This document shows positions 1 through 9,907 of a stretch of 19,226 nucleotides of DNA, piece after piece (position 1 is the stretch's first letter; each line of letters starts with the position of its first letter). The DNA is taken from positions 1 through 19,226 of the forward strand of contig JALNQF010000619.1 in NCBI GenBank assembly GCA_028456385.1. Direction: 5' to 3'. This DNA is from Ophiosphaerella korrae (lineage: Eukaryota > Ascomycota > Dothideomycetes > Pleosporales > Phaeosphaeriaceae). Below the pieces are notes generated by a model that was given only the letters and a program-made list of their open reading frames with translations, searched no databases and had not been told where the DNA came from. A program made the translations under genes and the position numbers.

Positions 1-29
1 TATACTACTAATAAGCTCTAACTATATTA

Positions 30-131
30 TTTAGAGCTATATAAGATATAGCTACTTAATAAAAGATAGTATCTACTTTATTTAGAGCTATAGAAGCTAT
101 AGCTACTTAATAAGAAGTAGTTTAATAAGTA
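30..131. repeat. Two imperfect 51-bp tandem units
   Basis: The stretch starting TTTAGAGCTATA at 30 recurs at 81, exactly 51 bases later. The first 33 bases of each unit differ at only a few positions (for example 42 against 93 and 47 against 98); the remaining 18 bases are more diverged. It could be a relic of a tandem repeat in copia pol or of duplicated flanking sequence. No function is suggested. Confidence 0.6.
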
Positions 132-539
132 GCTATTTAATAAGTTAAACTCTTATCTATTAGTTACTCTAAAGCGCTTACTTCTCTAGTTAATTATAAT
201 TCCTAAGAGCTTTTAGATACTTTACTATATTAATTTCTATAATTAATATTAGTACCTATATACTAAACTCCTCTAGGTTTAGGTATTTACTCTAGAGTTT
301 AAAAGCTACTAAGCTTAAGTTACTCTATATAGATTCTATATAGTTTACTAGCTAAGCTTACTACTTATATAGAGTTTACTCCTTATTCTACTAAGATAGC
401 TAGCTAGCTAGCCTAGCTTTTAGTATTACGTAGAGCTCTACTTCCTAGATTCTACTCTAGGTACTTACTTTACTAGTAGCTTTCTAGGATTTAAGCTACT
501 TTGTAGAGCTAGTTATATATATTATTTTAGGTCTCTTTT

Positions 540-2360
540 ATATTACGCGCTACGTCTTTATATAATACGTTAATAAGTTTTTAAATCTTTAGCTTTAGAT
601 ATTCTTAATAAGCTTTACTCTTCTTATTATAAAAGAGCTACTTATTAAACGTTATATTACGCGTTATAATTACCTAATCTAATTCTAGGACCTATATCCT
701 ATATATATTAGATACTCTATATCTTACTAGATATCTAATATAGCCCTAAGGGCTTATTTTAAAGCCTCTCTTATTACGCCTAGCTACTTACTCTTTATTA
801 AGTAGATATACTTAGTAGCTATAAGTATATACTCTACTCTAATCTAGCTAAAGGTCTACTATAGTAGCTCTTACTTACTTAAGCTAATAGTATCTAAAGT
901 ACTATCTAAACTAGCTATTAAGTACTATATTAGGAGCTTATATATTATAAGCGTAGCTTAGGCTTATATTATATAGCTACGTAGCTACCTCTACTATCTC
1001 TAGCTAGAGCCTTTCTAGTAGGTTAGTACTTATCTTTATCTTAATTACTTTTATTATTATTTCTTAACTAGCTCTCTTAGCTATTCTATTTAGCTTATAT
1101 ATATATACTAGAGTACTCTTAACTATAATCTCTTCTTATTTAGCTTAAATCTAGAAGTATATTTTACCTCTTTATAAAAGTATTACTACTTTATTATCTT
1201 ACTTAAGTATATATATATAAAGCTTATAGCGCGTTAGTAGTAGCTTTATAAAGCTTTTAAATACTTTTATTATTTTTTAAAACGTTTTACTTTATAATAG
1301 GTAGGTATAGAGCTTACTACTATACTTATACTTAAGTAGTATAGTCTAAACCTCTCTAAAGTAGCTAGTAAGTATATTAAATAGGTTTTACGCTACTTAC
1401 TAGTATAAGTATAGAGCTCTTTCTCTAGGCTACTTTAAAATAACTTACTTAGCGTATACTATTAAGTAATACTTATAATTAATACGCACTATCCTATTAA
1501 TACGTACGTTTTTTACGCTTGTTACTAGCGCTTATAGTACTTCTAGTCTAAGATAACTAGCTCTAGCGTACTAAAGCTCTTCTAAGTTACTTCTAGGTAT
1601 TATACGCTATAAGTTAAGCTAGTAATTAACTTAATTACCTTAAGTTATACTTATAATAGTTAGATAAAACGTAATAGGCTTATATTTAATAAAAGTAAGG
1701 TTATATTTACGTATTAGCGTCGCTAGTATAATACTCTCTACCAGCGTTCTTACTCTTAGAGTTACGTTAAAACCTTATTACTAGGCTCTAGCTTACTATA
1801 ATTAAGCTTTAGATACTATATTAATATAAAATTCTTTAACTACTACTACTACTATATAAAGTATAAGATTTTCTATATACTTACTATAAGTTCTATTTAG
1901 AGTATTCTTAAGAACTTAAGTACTTTTACTAAGTATTAGAAACGCTTATATACTTACTTCTACGTAGCTTATACTTTTTACTCTTATAAAGGAGCTTAGT
2001 TCTATAAAACTTATTAAGTTAACTAAGTAGAAAGTAGCTCTATTATTAAGTATAGTACTCTTAGAGAGTAAGTAAGTATTAAAATCTAGCGTTAAGTAGG
2101 CTTTAGTTATTAGCTTAATAAGTTTACCTAAGTTAATAAGTATACTTAGGTTAATAAGTACTACGTTTAGCTAGCTTAGGTAGACTAGAGCCTTTAATTT
2201 AACTAACTCTAAGCTAGCTTTAACTAGTTCCTATAAGAAATTAGCTTACTTTTAAGCTACTAGGGTTTTAACTACTATAAAGCGCGGCTTATCTAAATAA
2301 GCCTATATTTTTACTTTTTTATTATCGTCTATTTTAAATAGATTACTAGTAAGCGCTACT
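540..2360 (-). pseudogene. Copia pol: protease-like motif, integrase and linker, RIP-inactivated
   Basis: Read on the minus strand from high to low coordinates. Near 2030-2062 the frame gives TILNNRATFYLV, which fits a copia aspartic protease motif D-(S/N)-G-A with D and G lost. From about 1940 to 1760 it resembles the spacer before integrase, with fragments such as VVVVVKEFYINIVS. At 1448-1570 the fragments YARASY and RINYKYY match the H-x3-H and C-x2-C zinc ligands, with H and C all changed to Y, as RIP of CAY and TGY codons would do. At 1070-1090 the frame reads NRIAKRAS for the family's N-G-x-A-E-R-A, so the last catalytic residue E is now K (1076-1078). At 842-600 come YLLNKE, YIRYLV, NIYRIW and NITFNKQLFYN, typical of the fungal copia linker. 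No frameshift is needed across about 1.5 kb. The product, if it were intact, would cut and integrate element cDNA. It is dead here. Confidence 0.75.
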
Positions 2361-3240
2361 TATATCTATCTATAATCTTATAGCTTCTAGTAGTAAGCTT
2401 AGCTATATAAGTAGTTGTATTTTAAGTTAGAGCTTAATACTTATAGCTTAGATCTTCTAAATATTATAAATACGCTAGCTCCTTAATTAGTAGTTTAGAG
2501 CTTATACTCTTATAATAAAGCTAAGTAGATACTACTAATTTACTTTAGTATAAGTACCTTTAAGCTAAGGACTAAGCTCTAGATTACTAATTAGCTTATT
2601 ATCTAAGCCTAGTCTAGAGCTAGCTTTAGCATTAATACTTCTAGGAAATCTTATACTATAAGCTTACCTATTACCTCTATAATATTATACGCAATTATAT
2701 ACTAATATAGGCGTAGCTACTTATTATACTAGAGCTCTAGTAATTATTATCTTTAGTAAGCTTTCTATAAATAGGCTTAGTATTAAGCTTAGATAAAATT
2801 ACTACTACTAGTATTTAGATAAGCTCTTATAACGTAGCTTTATTATTTATACGTAGATTTATCTTAGCTATTACTAGATAGCTTAAATTAACTATAGTAT
2901 TTACCTAAGTACTTAGAGCTTTAAAGCGTACTATTTGTAATACCTAGGTATTTTTTATAGCTTAGTATTTCTCTATTATAAGCTTATAGGTAGCTACTTC
3001 TTTTACTATTACTAGGCTCTTTAGTTTAAGTTAAACTAGTTTATTAGTATAGATATTAGGGACGTTATTAGCTTTTAGATTAACTAGCTACTAGATACCT
3101 AGCTTAAGAGTATTATAATAAAGTTATATAAACTATACTAGCTATTATAAGCGCTTGTTAAGTAAGGTAGTACCTTTATTAAGTAGTGTAATCTTACTAT
3201 AAGATATTATAAGTATTTAAGTAATAGATAAGATAAAATA
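2361..3240 (-). pseudogene. Probable gag portion of the copia element, very degraded
   Basis: This stretch lies where gag should be, immediately upstream of protease on the minus strand. The frame that is clear from 2360 to 2050 becomes ambiguous beyond about 2450. Two minus-strand frames both give long, stop-poor runs, and I cannot decide between them. Fragments such as SSWLIWKLITSLIS (3085-3030 region, frame with codon starts equal to 2 modulo 3) could fit the substrate-facing start of a copia Gag, but this is weak. No zinc knuckle was recognised. The assignment rests on position rather than motif. Confidence 0.35.
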
Positions 3241-3482
3241 AAATAAGATAAGAGTATACTAAGCTTGTAATCTCTTGCTATAGTATATAGGATAGAACTA
3301 TTAAGTAATTTTTAGTGCTAAGCTTATAACTATTATAAGATATAAGCTTAGAAATAAGTAAGAGATAATTATTAATTAAAGAGCTATCTAAGCTAAGCTA
3401 CTTATATATAGTAGAGTAGCTCGAATAGCTTATATAGCTTACTTACTACTATAGGCTTACCTAAATTATATAGAGTAAAGCT
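3241..3482. other. Junction between copia remnant and E1; nothing recognisable
   Basis: An A-rich run made of GATAA and AAATA words (about 3226-3254) is followed by AT-rich sequence with scattered stops in all frames. I looked here for the LTR seen in E2 and found no match, so the 3' LTR of E1 is absent, of another type, or too mutated to see. The true edge of either element cannot be placed. Confidence 0.5.
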
Positions 3483-3860
3483 CTAACTTGTAATAGTTAA
3501 TAATACTTGTTTATACGTCTATACTTATTTATAATAAGAAGAGCTATTAACTATACTTAAGATAAACTATCTAAATAAATTACTAAAGCTAAAAAAGAAT
3601 ATAATTAGATTCTAAGTATATAAGTAAAAGATTATACTTATCTAATTTATCTTTATAAGATAAAAGCTTTAAATAATAAGAAGTTTATTATATAAGCTAC
3701 TCTTATAGAGTCTAAGCTTAATTTTAAAGCTATAGTAAAAGCTATTCCTATTATATTAGGCGTTCCTATTACCTTTCTATCTAGTAGTAGTAATATTAAT
3801 TTTTTTTAGTTTACTTTAAGGCGCTTTAGAGGGTTTTAATTTTAGAACTCCTCTAGTTTC
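3483..3860 (+). pseudogene. Antisense reading frame at the pol 3' end of E1 (counterpart of 10443-11078)
   Basis: Plus-strand codons starting at multiples of three give fragments RRAIN, KAKKEYN, YKIKALNN, TLIESK and PIILGVP. These line up in order with YIE-AIN, EAKAKYK, CKIKAYNN, TLEAK and PIILGVP of the frame in E2. The match covers about 70 codons. One extra T in the run at 3800-3807 shifts the frame near its end, and several TAA or TAG stops are present. Upstream of about 3520 the similarity is lost. The product is unknown: it would be charged and probably coiled coil. A minus-strand alternative in the same stretch is less open but cannot be fully excluded. Confidence 0.5.
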
Positions 3861-6800
3861 TTAGAGTAGTTAAGGTTATCTTCTAGTTTCTATATATCTT
3901 TTTATAGTTATCTTTTCTTATCTATACCTATCTATTTTACTAAGTAGTAGTTCCTACTATTATAGAACTAGTATTCTAGGATTTTCTTAACTTTTTATTC
4001 TTTTTATTCTCTATATATATCTACTTTATATACTAGTAGTTCTACGTTTTATAGTACTATCTCTAGTAGTACTATATAGAAAGTTAGGTATATCTTTATC
4101 TTATTTAGTAGCTTTAGTTTAAATATAACTAGCGTAACTTTTTTCTTAATTTTATATAGTTTTATCTTAACGTAATCTAGTTTTAAATATAGTTATTTAC
4201 TCTTAATATTTTTTTATACTAACTATACTTTTTCTCTCTCTCTAAATTAAAGTCTTTTCTAGTATTTCTTATTATAGTACTTTATTATCTAATTATATAG
4301 GAACTCTACATCTTATCTTAATTAATTATATATTTCCTTAAGTCTATTTATAAGGTTTTCTTTTCTTAAGGACTAGAATTCTATATTTCTTTGTATTTAG
4401 TATACGCTAAGGTTAAATCTATAATTTATAAAGAAAGGTAATACTTCTATTACTATATTCTTTACGCTATTATATACTAACTATACTATAGGTAGTAGCT
4501 ATACTTAGTTATTCTAGTTATAGTTAAAGTAATATCTTAATTACTATTCTACTATTTAATTTATTTATTTAGATTATTTATCTATCTATAAGTAATATAC
4601 TATTAATATTATATAATTAATTCTTATTTATACTATTATTATTCTCTATAGTTTTAATATATATCTTATATCTCTATCTATAATAATCTTGTTTAGAAGT
4701 CTATATTAACTAATTATAGTCTCTAGAATCTAGTATATAGTAACTTCTATCTTACTTTTTTCTTTATATAGCTTAAAGTATAAATATTTTATAAGCTTAT
4801 CTACTATTATTAGAATTCTATTATACGTAACTTCTAATATTAGGTCTTTTAACTTAAGTAGCTTTATAATAAAGTCTATTGTAATAACTTTCTATAGTTA
4901 TTCTAGTACTTCTATTAGTTATAGTATTCTATATAGTATATATTTACTATACTTATTTCTATAATATTTTATATAGTCTTATAGTACTTCTATTACTAGT
5001 TATCTTACTTTTAAGATATAGTAGTCTTAAAGTAATCTATCTAGGGTTTTATTAATTTCTTAGTATCTATATATTAGTAATTTATAGAATTGTTATATAA
5101 ATTCTCTTTAGATTTTTCTTAGAATATATATCTTTCTATAGGCTTATATAAATCTTTCTAAGTTTTCTAGTTTTTTTATTTCTTTAGATACTTCTTGTAT
5201 TATTTTCTAAATCTATTTATCTAGCTTACTACTTTTTCTTTTAAGTGTTATAGCTATTTTAGGTATATTTAGGACTAGATATCTTTCTTTATTCTTAACT
5301 AGAACTATACTAGTAGTATTTACTTTTTCTTATAAGTTTAGTTTTTTACTAAAGGCGTCTATAAATTAGTTATCTTTCCTTTTTATATATATAATTTCTA
5401 AGTTAAATATTAATAGGAATTCTTACTATCTTATATAGCGTTATAATAAGTCTTTATTTATTATAAATCTTATAAGATTCTTATAGTCTATATAGACTTT
5501 TATTTAGTACTTTACTCTTTATAAGTATACTCTCTATTACTTATATACTTTATAAATTACTAGTATCTCTTTATTATAAATTAGGTAATTAAGCTTAGCT
5601 AGCTTTATTTTCTTAAAGAAGTATTTAACTAAGTATTCTTATTTAGTCTTTAGGTCTTCTTATATTAGTGCTATTCTATAGACTAAGTTAGATATATCTA
5701 TTTTTACTATTACTAGTAGTTCTAGGTTATATATTCTAATAACTAGATTCTCTATAAACTTTCTTTTAATTTTATTAAATACTTTATTATATTCTTTTAT
5801 CTATTTAAATAGCGTATCTTTCTTTATAAGTTTTATTATAAGTTCTATATCTTTAAACTATCTTATTATTAACTTTCTATAAAAGTTTACTAGCTTATAA
5901 TATTATTATACCTCTTTTAGGTTCTTTAGTATTAGCTATTTGTTAATTAACTTAATCTTTTCTAGATTAATCTTTATTTTTCTTAGTTTAATAATAAATC
6001 TAAGGAAATCTATTTCTTTTATATAGAATTTATATTTTCTTATTTTAAGAAATAGTTTATTTTCTACTAGCCTTTCTAGGACTTTATATACGTGTTACGT
6101 ATATTCTTCTTCTATTTCTAAGAATATTAGGATATTATCTAGGTATATAAATATAAATACGTCTAAGTACTCTTTTAGTACTATATTAATTCTTTTTTAA
6201 AATACTACTAGTGCGTTTATTAATCTAAAAAGTATAACTAAGTATTTATATAGTTTATATTACGTTCTAAATACTATTTTCTATTTATTACCTTCTTTAA
6301 GTCTAATTTAGTAGTAAGCGTTTTAGATATCTAGTTTTATAAAGATCTTTACTTTTTATAACTTATTTTATATTTTATTTATATATAGTAAGAGATATTA
6401 GTTCTTACTTATAATTATATTAGTCTTTCTAAAATCTACGTAAAGTCTCTTATTATCTATTCTTTTCTTATCTATAAATATAAGTCTATATACTACTAAG
6501 GATTTAGATTCTTATATCTATCTTTTCTTTATTATATTTTTAATAAATACTTATTTAATTTTAGATTCTTCTTTAGTCTTCTTATAGACTAGGCTCTATC
6601 CTACGTTTTTATTTTCTACTAGTTCTATTACTAAGTCCTATAGCTAATATTTTAGAAAATATTCTTTAGGTTCTATAAGCTATTTTTCTTATTTCTTATA
6701 TTCTTTAAGAAATTTCCCTTTATAAGTACTTATATTAGCTTTTAATATACATGTTTTATAGTAGTTAATTTTTCTTATTTTCTAATTAATATATAGGTTA

Positions 6801-7996
6801 GTTATTTATAACTATAGTATTCCTAGAATTATATCTTATTTATTATTAATTATTGTTATATCTATAACTATATTTTTAATTGTTATCTCTTTTAGTTCTA
6901 GTGTAAAGAGAACTATTTTAAACCTAATAGGTTCTTAGAATAGTTTTCTTTTAATTATACTTAGTTATTAAGGGTACTTCTTTATTATATAACGTATTTC
7001 TTATATTTCTATAAACTCTTTTAATATAAAGTTCTTTATAGCTCTACTATTAATTATTAGTTATACTTTCTTTTTTTAGTATATACCTTTTTTGTAATAT
7101 ATAGGCTTCTTATACTTTCTAGCTATTTTTACTTAGGTATTTTTATAAATTATCTATCTTTTTAGAGCTATAGCTTTACTTTAAGCTTATATTCTTTATA
7201 TTTTAAGTATTTATTATATATATATTTATACTATAGTCTTCTTTAGACGTATTTTTTAGATAGTTTTAGTCTTAGCCTTACTACTAGGTATCTTTCTTCT
7301 AATATTATTTCTTATCCTTAGATATCTTCTACTAGAATTTCTCTTATATAATTATAGCCTTTTCTTTATATAGGCTATATATAGTTATTTACTTTTAGGT
7401 TTTTATATATAATATAATTTTTATCTAGGTATAATAGCTATAATATATTAAAGTATACTAAGTGTTTTAGATCTATTACTATATTATCCTCTTCTTAGTA
7501 TTTATCTTTTCTAGGTACTTCTTATATTAGGATATAGTATACTACTAGTACTCTTAGTATATAGACTTTATTAATCTATTATATTTTTGTTATAAAGAAC
7601 TACTATTTCTTTTATATAGGTATTCTTTTTACTATAACTATATATTACTTTATTTATTCTTAAAATAATATAAACTTTATTTCTTTAGGAGTATATTCTT
7701 TCTAGTCTTTATATACTTCTTCTATACTTATAACTAGTAATTATTTCTAAATAAAGTTCTATTATTTATTTTATTCTTCTATATTTATTATTATATAGCT
7801 ATTATAGCTATATATAGTTAGCTAGGTATATTCTATACTTTTTATATTAGCTTATTTTTTACTTTTTTATAGTTTTTTAGAAGAAGCTATAGTAGTCTCT
7901 TTATCTAGTACTAGTTCTTTAGCCTAGATTAATAGAATCTAGGGCTTTTCTTCTTTTAAGTTTTTTATTAGTAAGTCTATTATATACGCTATTTCT
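3806..7996 (-). pseudogene. E1 pol: protease, reverse transcriptase, RNase H, integrase, chromodomain
   Basis: Minus-strand codons start at positions equal to 1 modulo 3. The protease reads IINSRAIKNF (ending at 7057) for the family's D-S-G-A, with D and G lost. Reverse transcriptase gives RLYVDFRK near 6440 and FIFIYLDNILIF at 6122-6157, where the second catalytic aspartate is N. Integrase gives ILIVVDKLIKY (first D kept, codon 4799-4801), IIIDRDIRYILKLW (second D kept, about 4655) and YLQIDKQSKQIN, where the catalytic E is K. The chromodomain gives ILEYWFYNSRNYYLVKWIGI from 3982 and ends at LEEF. A stop shared in position with E2 lies at 3806-3808. Compared with E2 there are 15 extra in-frame bases at about 6653-6667 and one missing T in the run at 7088-7093, which shifts the frame just before protease. 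Clearly non-functional. Confidence 0.85.
6653..6667. other. 15-bp in-frame indel between E1 and E2
   Basis: E1 carries 15 bases between TTTTAG and TTCTATAAGC that are absent in E2 (around 13869). This changes the spacing between protease and reverse transcriptase motifs from 295 to 300 codons without breaking the frame, which suggests it dates from when the family was still coding. Confidence 0.6.
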
Positions 7997-8940
7997 ATAA
8001 AGAGTATTTAGTAAGAGTTAGATATAATAGAATAATAGGTATATTAATAAAGTAAAATAAATCCTTAAAGGATTTATAGGCTTATAAAAGTATTTATATA
8101 TCTAAAGAGCGTATATAATCCTAAGTAGCTCTAAAGGTAATCCTAGGAGTGCCTAAAAAGCTTAAAGGGAAGTTTAAAAAGAAAAGCTTAAAGAAAGGTT
8201 TTAGGTAGAGGGAAAAGTACTTATAATAATAGCTCTTCTTTCTCTTACGCTACGTCTTAAAGTATAGAGCTCTATACCTTTAAGTACGTATAGTATCTAA
8301 TTCTATCTAGTTATCTAGCTCTAGAGCTACTCTATTAGCTATTTATAACTTAACTTATTTTATACTACTAGATTAAATGTAATTAAAAAAGAGGTATAGT
8401 ATACTAAATAGATATACTTAGTATAGAATTGTATATATATTAGATACTTGTAGTAGGCCTAGAGCTAGCTTATAGCTAACTAAAGGTTACTTAAAAAGTA
8501 CCCTTAACGCTAGGTTCCTAGTACTTAGGTCTAAGATTTATTATATAATAGCTATCTTACTATAATTATAAGGTTTACTTATTAGATTAGTACTTAGGAA
8601 CTAAACTACTCTATTAGAGCTTTAAGTAAACCCTAAAGGCTACTTTCTATTTATAGTACGTTATTAATTCTTTAAAATATAAAGTTATAATATATTTTTA
8701 ATAAGATTTATAGTATATTATAAACTATTTTATATTATTAGATTCTTATTTAAAGTAAGATTATAGTCTAATTTATAGTAATTATAGGCTTAGGTTTTAA
8801 CTTATAAGGTATTGCGTTTAAATTACTTAATAGTTCTAAGTAAATAAAGTTATACTTTTACCTATTAAATACAAGGTAGTTTACTACTACTTTAGTACTA
8901 GCGCGTTAGAGTTACTTAAAAGTAGATATAAAGGAGCTAC
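7997..8940. other. Unassigned AT-rich sequence between E1 and the next reading frame
   Basis: No protein motif, LTR or RNA gene was recognised on either strand. At 8143-8215 the plus strand is purine-rich and could encode a lysine-rich run (PKKLKGKFKKKSLKKGF), but it is short and isolated. A small palindrome lies at 8059-8075. The stretch may be the 3' end or LTR of E3, or older sequence into which E1 came. Confidence 0.45.
8059..8075. repeat. Perfect 8-bp inverted repeat around one base
   Basis: AAATCCTT and AAGGATTT flank a single A. In AT-rich sequence such a short palindrome can arise by chance; no poly-T tail or neighbouring gene suggests a terminator. Confidence 0.5.
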
Positions 8941-9645
8941 CTTTTTTAGTTACTTTATCTTTCTATTTTTATTACTTCTTCTCCTTTATTACCTATTATA
9001 TTATCTACTATACCTTCTTTAGTCTCTAATAAAGCTATTTCTAACTATATCTACGCTCTTACTAAGAACTTTACTACTTAGCCTAATTTAGTAAGGTTTT
9101 AGTATATAGCCTATCTTAAAGGCCTTATAACTTCTAGTAAATCTAACTCTAATAGAACTTTTAAAAGCTTTGTAATAACTATTTATAAAGAGTAGTACTA
9201 TATTTATAGTAGTAACTTTAGTATATATAATACTTATAAGAGAGCTTATAAAAGTAAATATATTCTAGTAAGTACTTTACTTTCTTAGTCTAATCTAATA
9301 CTAATCTACTTAGGTACTACTAGAGTTCTATTATACTATTAACGTTTTTAAGTATATTATTACGTCTACTAACTATTAATATAACTACGCTACTATTATA
9401 GTTAAACGTAAAGATATAACTTTTAATAAAGTTCTTAATAAGCCTACTAATAATACTTATACTTACTAGAGTAAAGCTTAGGCCTATATTAAGAAGTTAG
9501 TAGAAGCCTTTAATAGTTATAATTAGGCTCTTACTTATAAGAAAAAGAAGATTAGTAGTAATAAGGTATCTTAGTATAATACTTACTAGGTTTCTTATAA
9601 GTATAACCTTAAACGTTATAAGGTAAGTTCTCTTTTTCCTCTTTA
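8941..9645 (+). pseudogene. Degraded plus-strand reading frame of unknown function
   Basis: Codons in frame 1 from about 8950 to 9338 hold only about five TAG or TAA stops in 130 codons. They give a soluble, serine- and tyrosine-rich sequence with fragments such as NSNRTFKSFVITIYKEW and NTYKRAYKSKY. Frame 2 then continues from 9341 to TAA at about 9643-9645, with SKAQAYIKKLVEAFNSYN (TAG read as Q) and ALTYKKKKISSNKVS. The change of frame near 9310-9345 is either a one-base indel or a small intron; a possible branch-like CTATTAAC lies at 9337-9344, but no clean acceptor was seen. I do not recognise the family, and there is no signal peptide or membrane segment. The minus strand over 9060-9300 also shows a leucine-rich, fairly open frame, so the strand is not certain. 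It could be part of an older transposon or a captured host gene. Confidence 0.35.
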
Positions 9646-9902
9646 ATTACTAAGCTAATCTTAATATATATATAAGGATAGTATACTACTAAGCTAATTC
9701 TAATAAAAAGAGGCTAATAGCTAGTTAAGCTATTGTAGTAGTATACAATATATATACTAGTTATTATTACTTAAAGTTCTTTAAACTTACTTAGAGTTAT
9801 ACTAAGTTGTATATAGTAGAATATACTAGCTAATAGAGCTAGTACGCGCTAGTTACTTAGCCTAGTAGAGCTCGTTAATAGTGCTAAGCGTACCCTAATA
9901 GC
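9646..9902. other. Left flank of the E2 insertion
   Basis: No gene is visible here. This DNA was continuous with the sequence right of 16980 before E2 inserted, so it may belong to the 3' region of the E3 chromovirus. It contains the inverted repeat described at 9681-9746. Confidence 0.5.
9681..9746. repeat. Inverted repeat with 11-bp perfect arms and an inner hairpin
   Basis: GTATACTACTA at 9681-9691 is matched in reverse complement by TAGTAGTATAC at 9736-9746. Between them AATAGCT (9716-9722) and AGCTATT (9728-9734) can pair around a 5-base loop. The outer arms continue weakly into TATATATAT on both sides. It may be a relic of terminal inverted repeats or of a hairpin in the host sequence of E2; no transposase is visible nearby. 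Confidence 0.45.
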
Positions 9903-9907
9903 TCTTC
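9903..9907. repeat. Target site duplication TCTTC, left copy
   Basis: TCTTC lies directly before the left LTR and again directly after the right LTR. A 5-bp duplication is typical of Ty3/gypsy integrase. A match of exactly five bases at the independently predicted LTR edges is strong support for the borders. Confidence 0.88.

Larger units (their letters stand above)
1..3240 (-). mobile_element. Ty1/copia LTR retrotransposon remnant (E4), left end outside the window
   Basis: One minus-strand frame (codons starting at positions equal to 1 modulo 3) gives recognisable copia-type protein from about 2360 down to about 540. In order it shows a protease-like motif, the spacer before integrase, the integrase zinc finger, the integrase core and the integrase C-terminal linker. 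This order (protease, integrase, then reverse transcriptase) is that of Pseudoviridae and differs from the Ty3/gypsy copies in the rest of the window. Reverse transcriptase, RNase H and the 3' LTR should lie left of base 1 or in the unreadable first 500 bases. I could not find a 5' LTR; the right limit near 3240 is only where E4-like reading fades. All stops are TAA or TAG, as expected after RIP. Identification as copia is firm; the borders are not. Confidence 0.72.
3483..7996 (-). mobile_element. Truncated Ty3/gypsy chromovirus copy (E1)
   Basis: The sequence aligns almost continuously with 10690-15196 of E2. The offset is 7,215 bases near the pol end, 7,214 at the reverse transcriptase motif, 7,199 at the protease and 7,200 near 7980. 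Sampled 60-base blocks are about 90% alike by eye. Similarity stops abruptly after ATTTCT at 7991-7996 (15191-15196 in E2); everything upstream in the sense direction (gag, leader, 5' LTR) is missing. On the other side the alignment weakens left of about 3540 and no LTR like that of E2 follows. E1 differs from E2 by transversions and small indels as well as transitions, so it is an older or different family member rather than a recent duplicate. No target duplication could be found. Confidence 0.82.

Noticed and set aside
411..424. TAGC tandem run as a microsatellite or regulatory site
   Set aside because: It has only three or so units, and CTAG/TAGC words are abundant throughout this RIP-altered sequence.
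842..2100. Long plus-strand frame over the copia region
   Set aside because: It is in codon register with the minus-strand copia pol frame, which shows real motifs. The plus frame is its shadow.
3226..3254. A-rich run as polypurine tract of E1 or poly-A tail of a LINE
   Set aside because: It is on the wrong strand for a polypurine tract of a minus-strand element, it contains T at regular places, and no LINE protein lies upstream.
8143..8215. Lysine-rich plus-strand peptide as a histone-like or nuclear protein
   Set aside because: It is only about 24 codons, isolated, and without start or neighbours. Purine-rich sequence always gives K, R and E.
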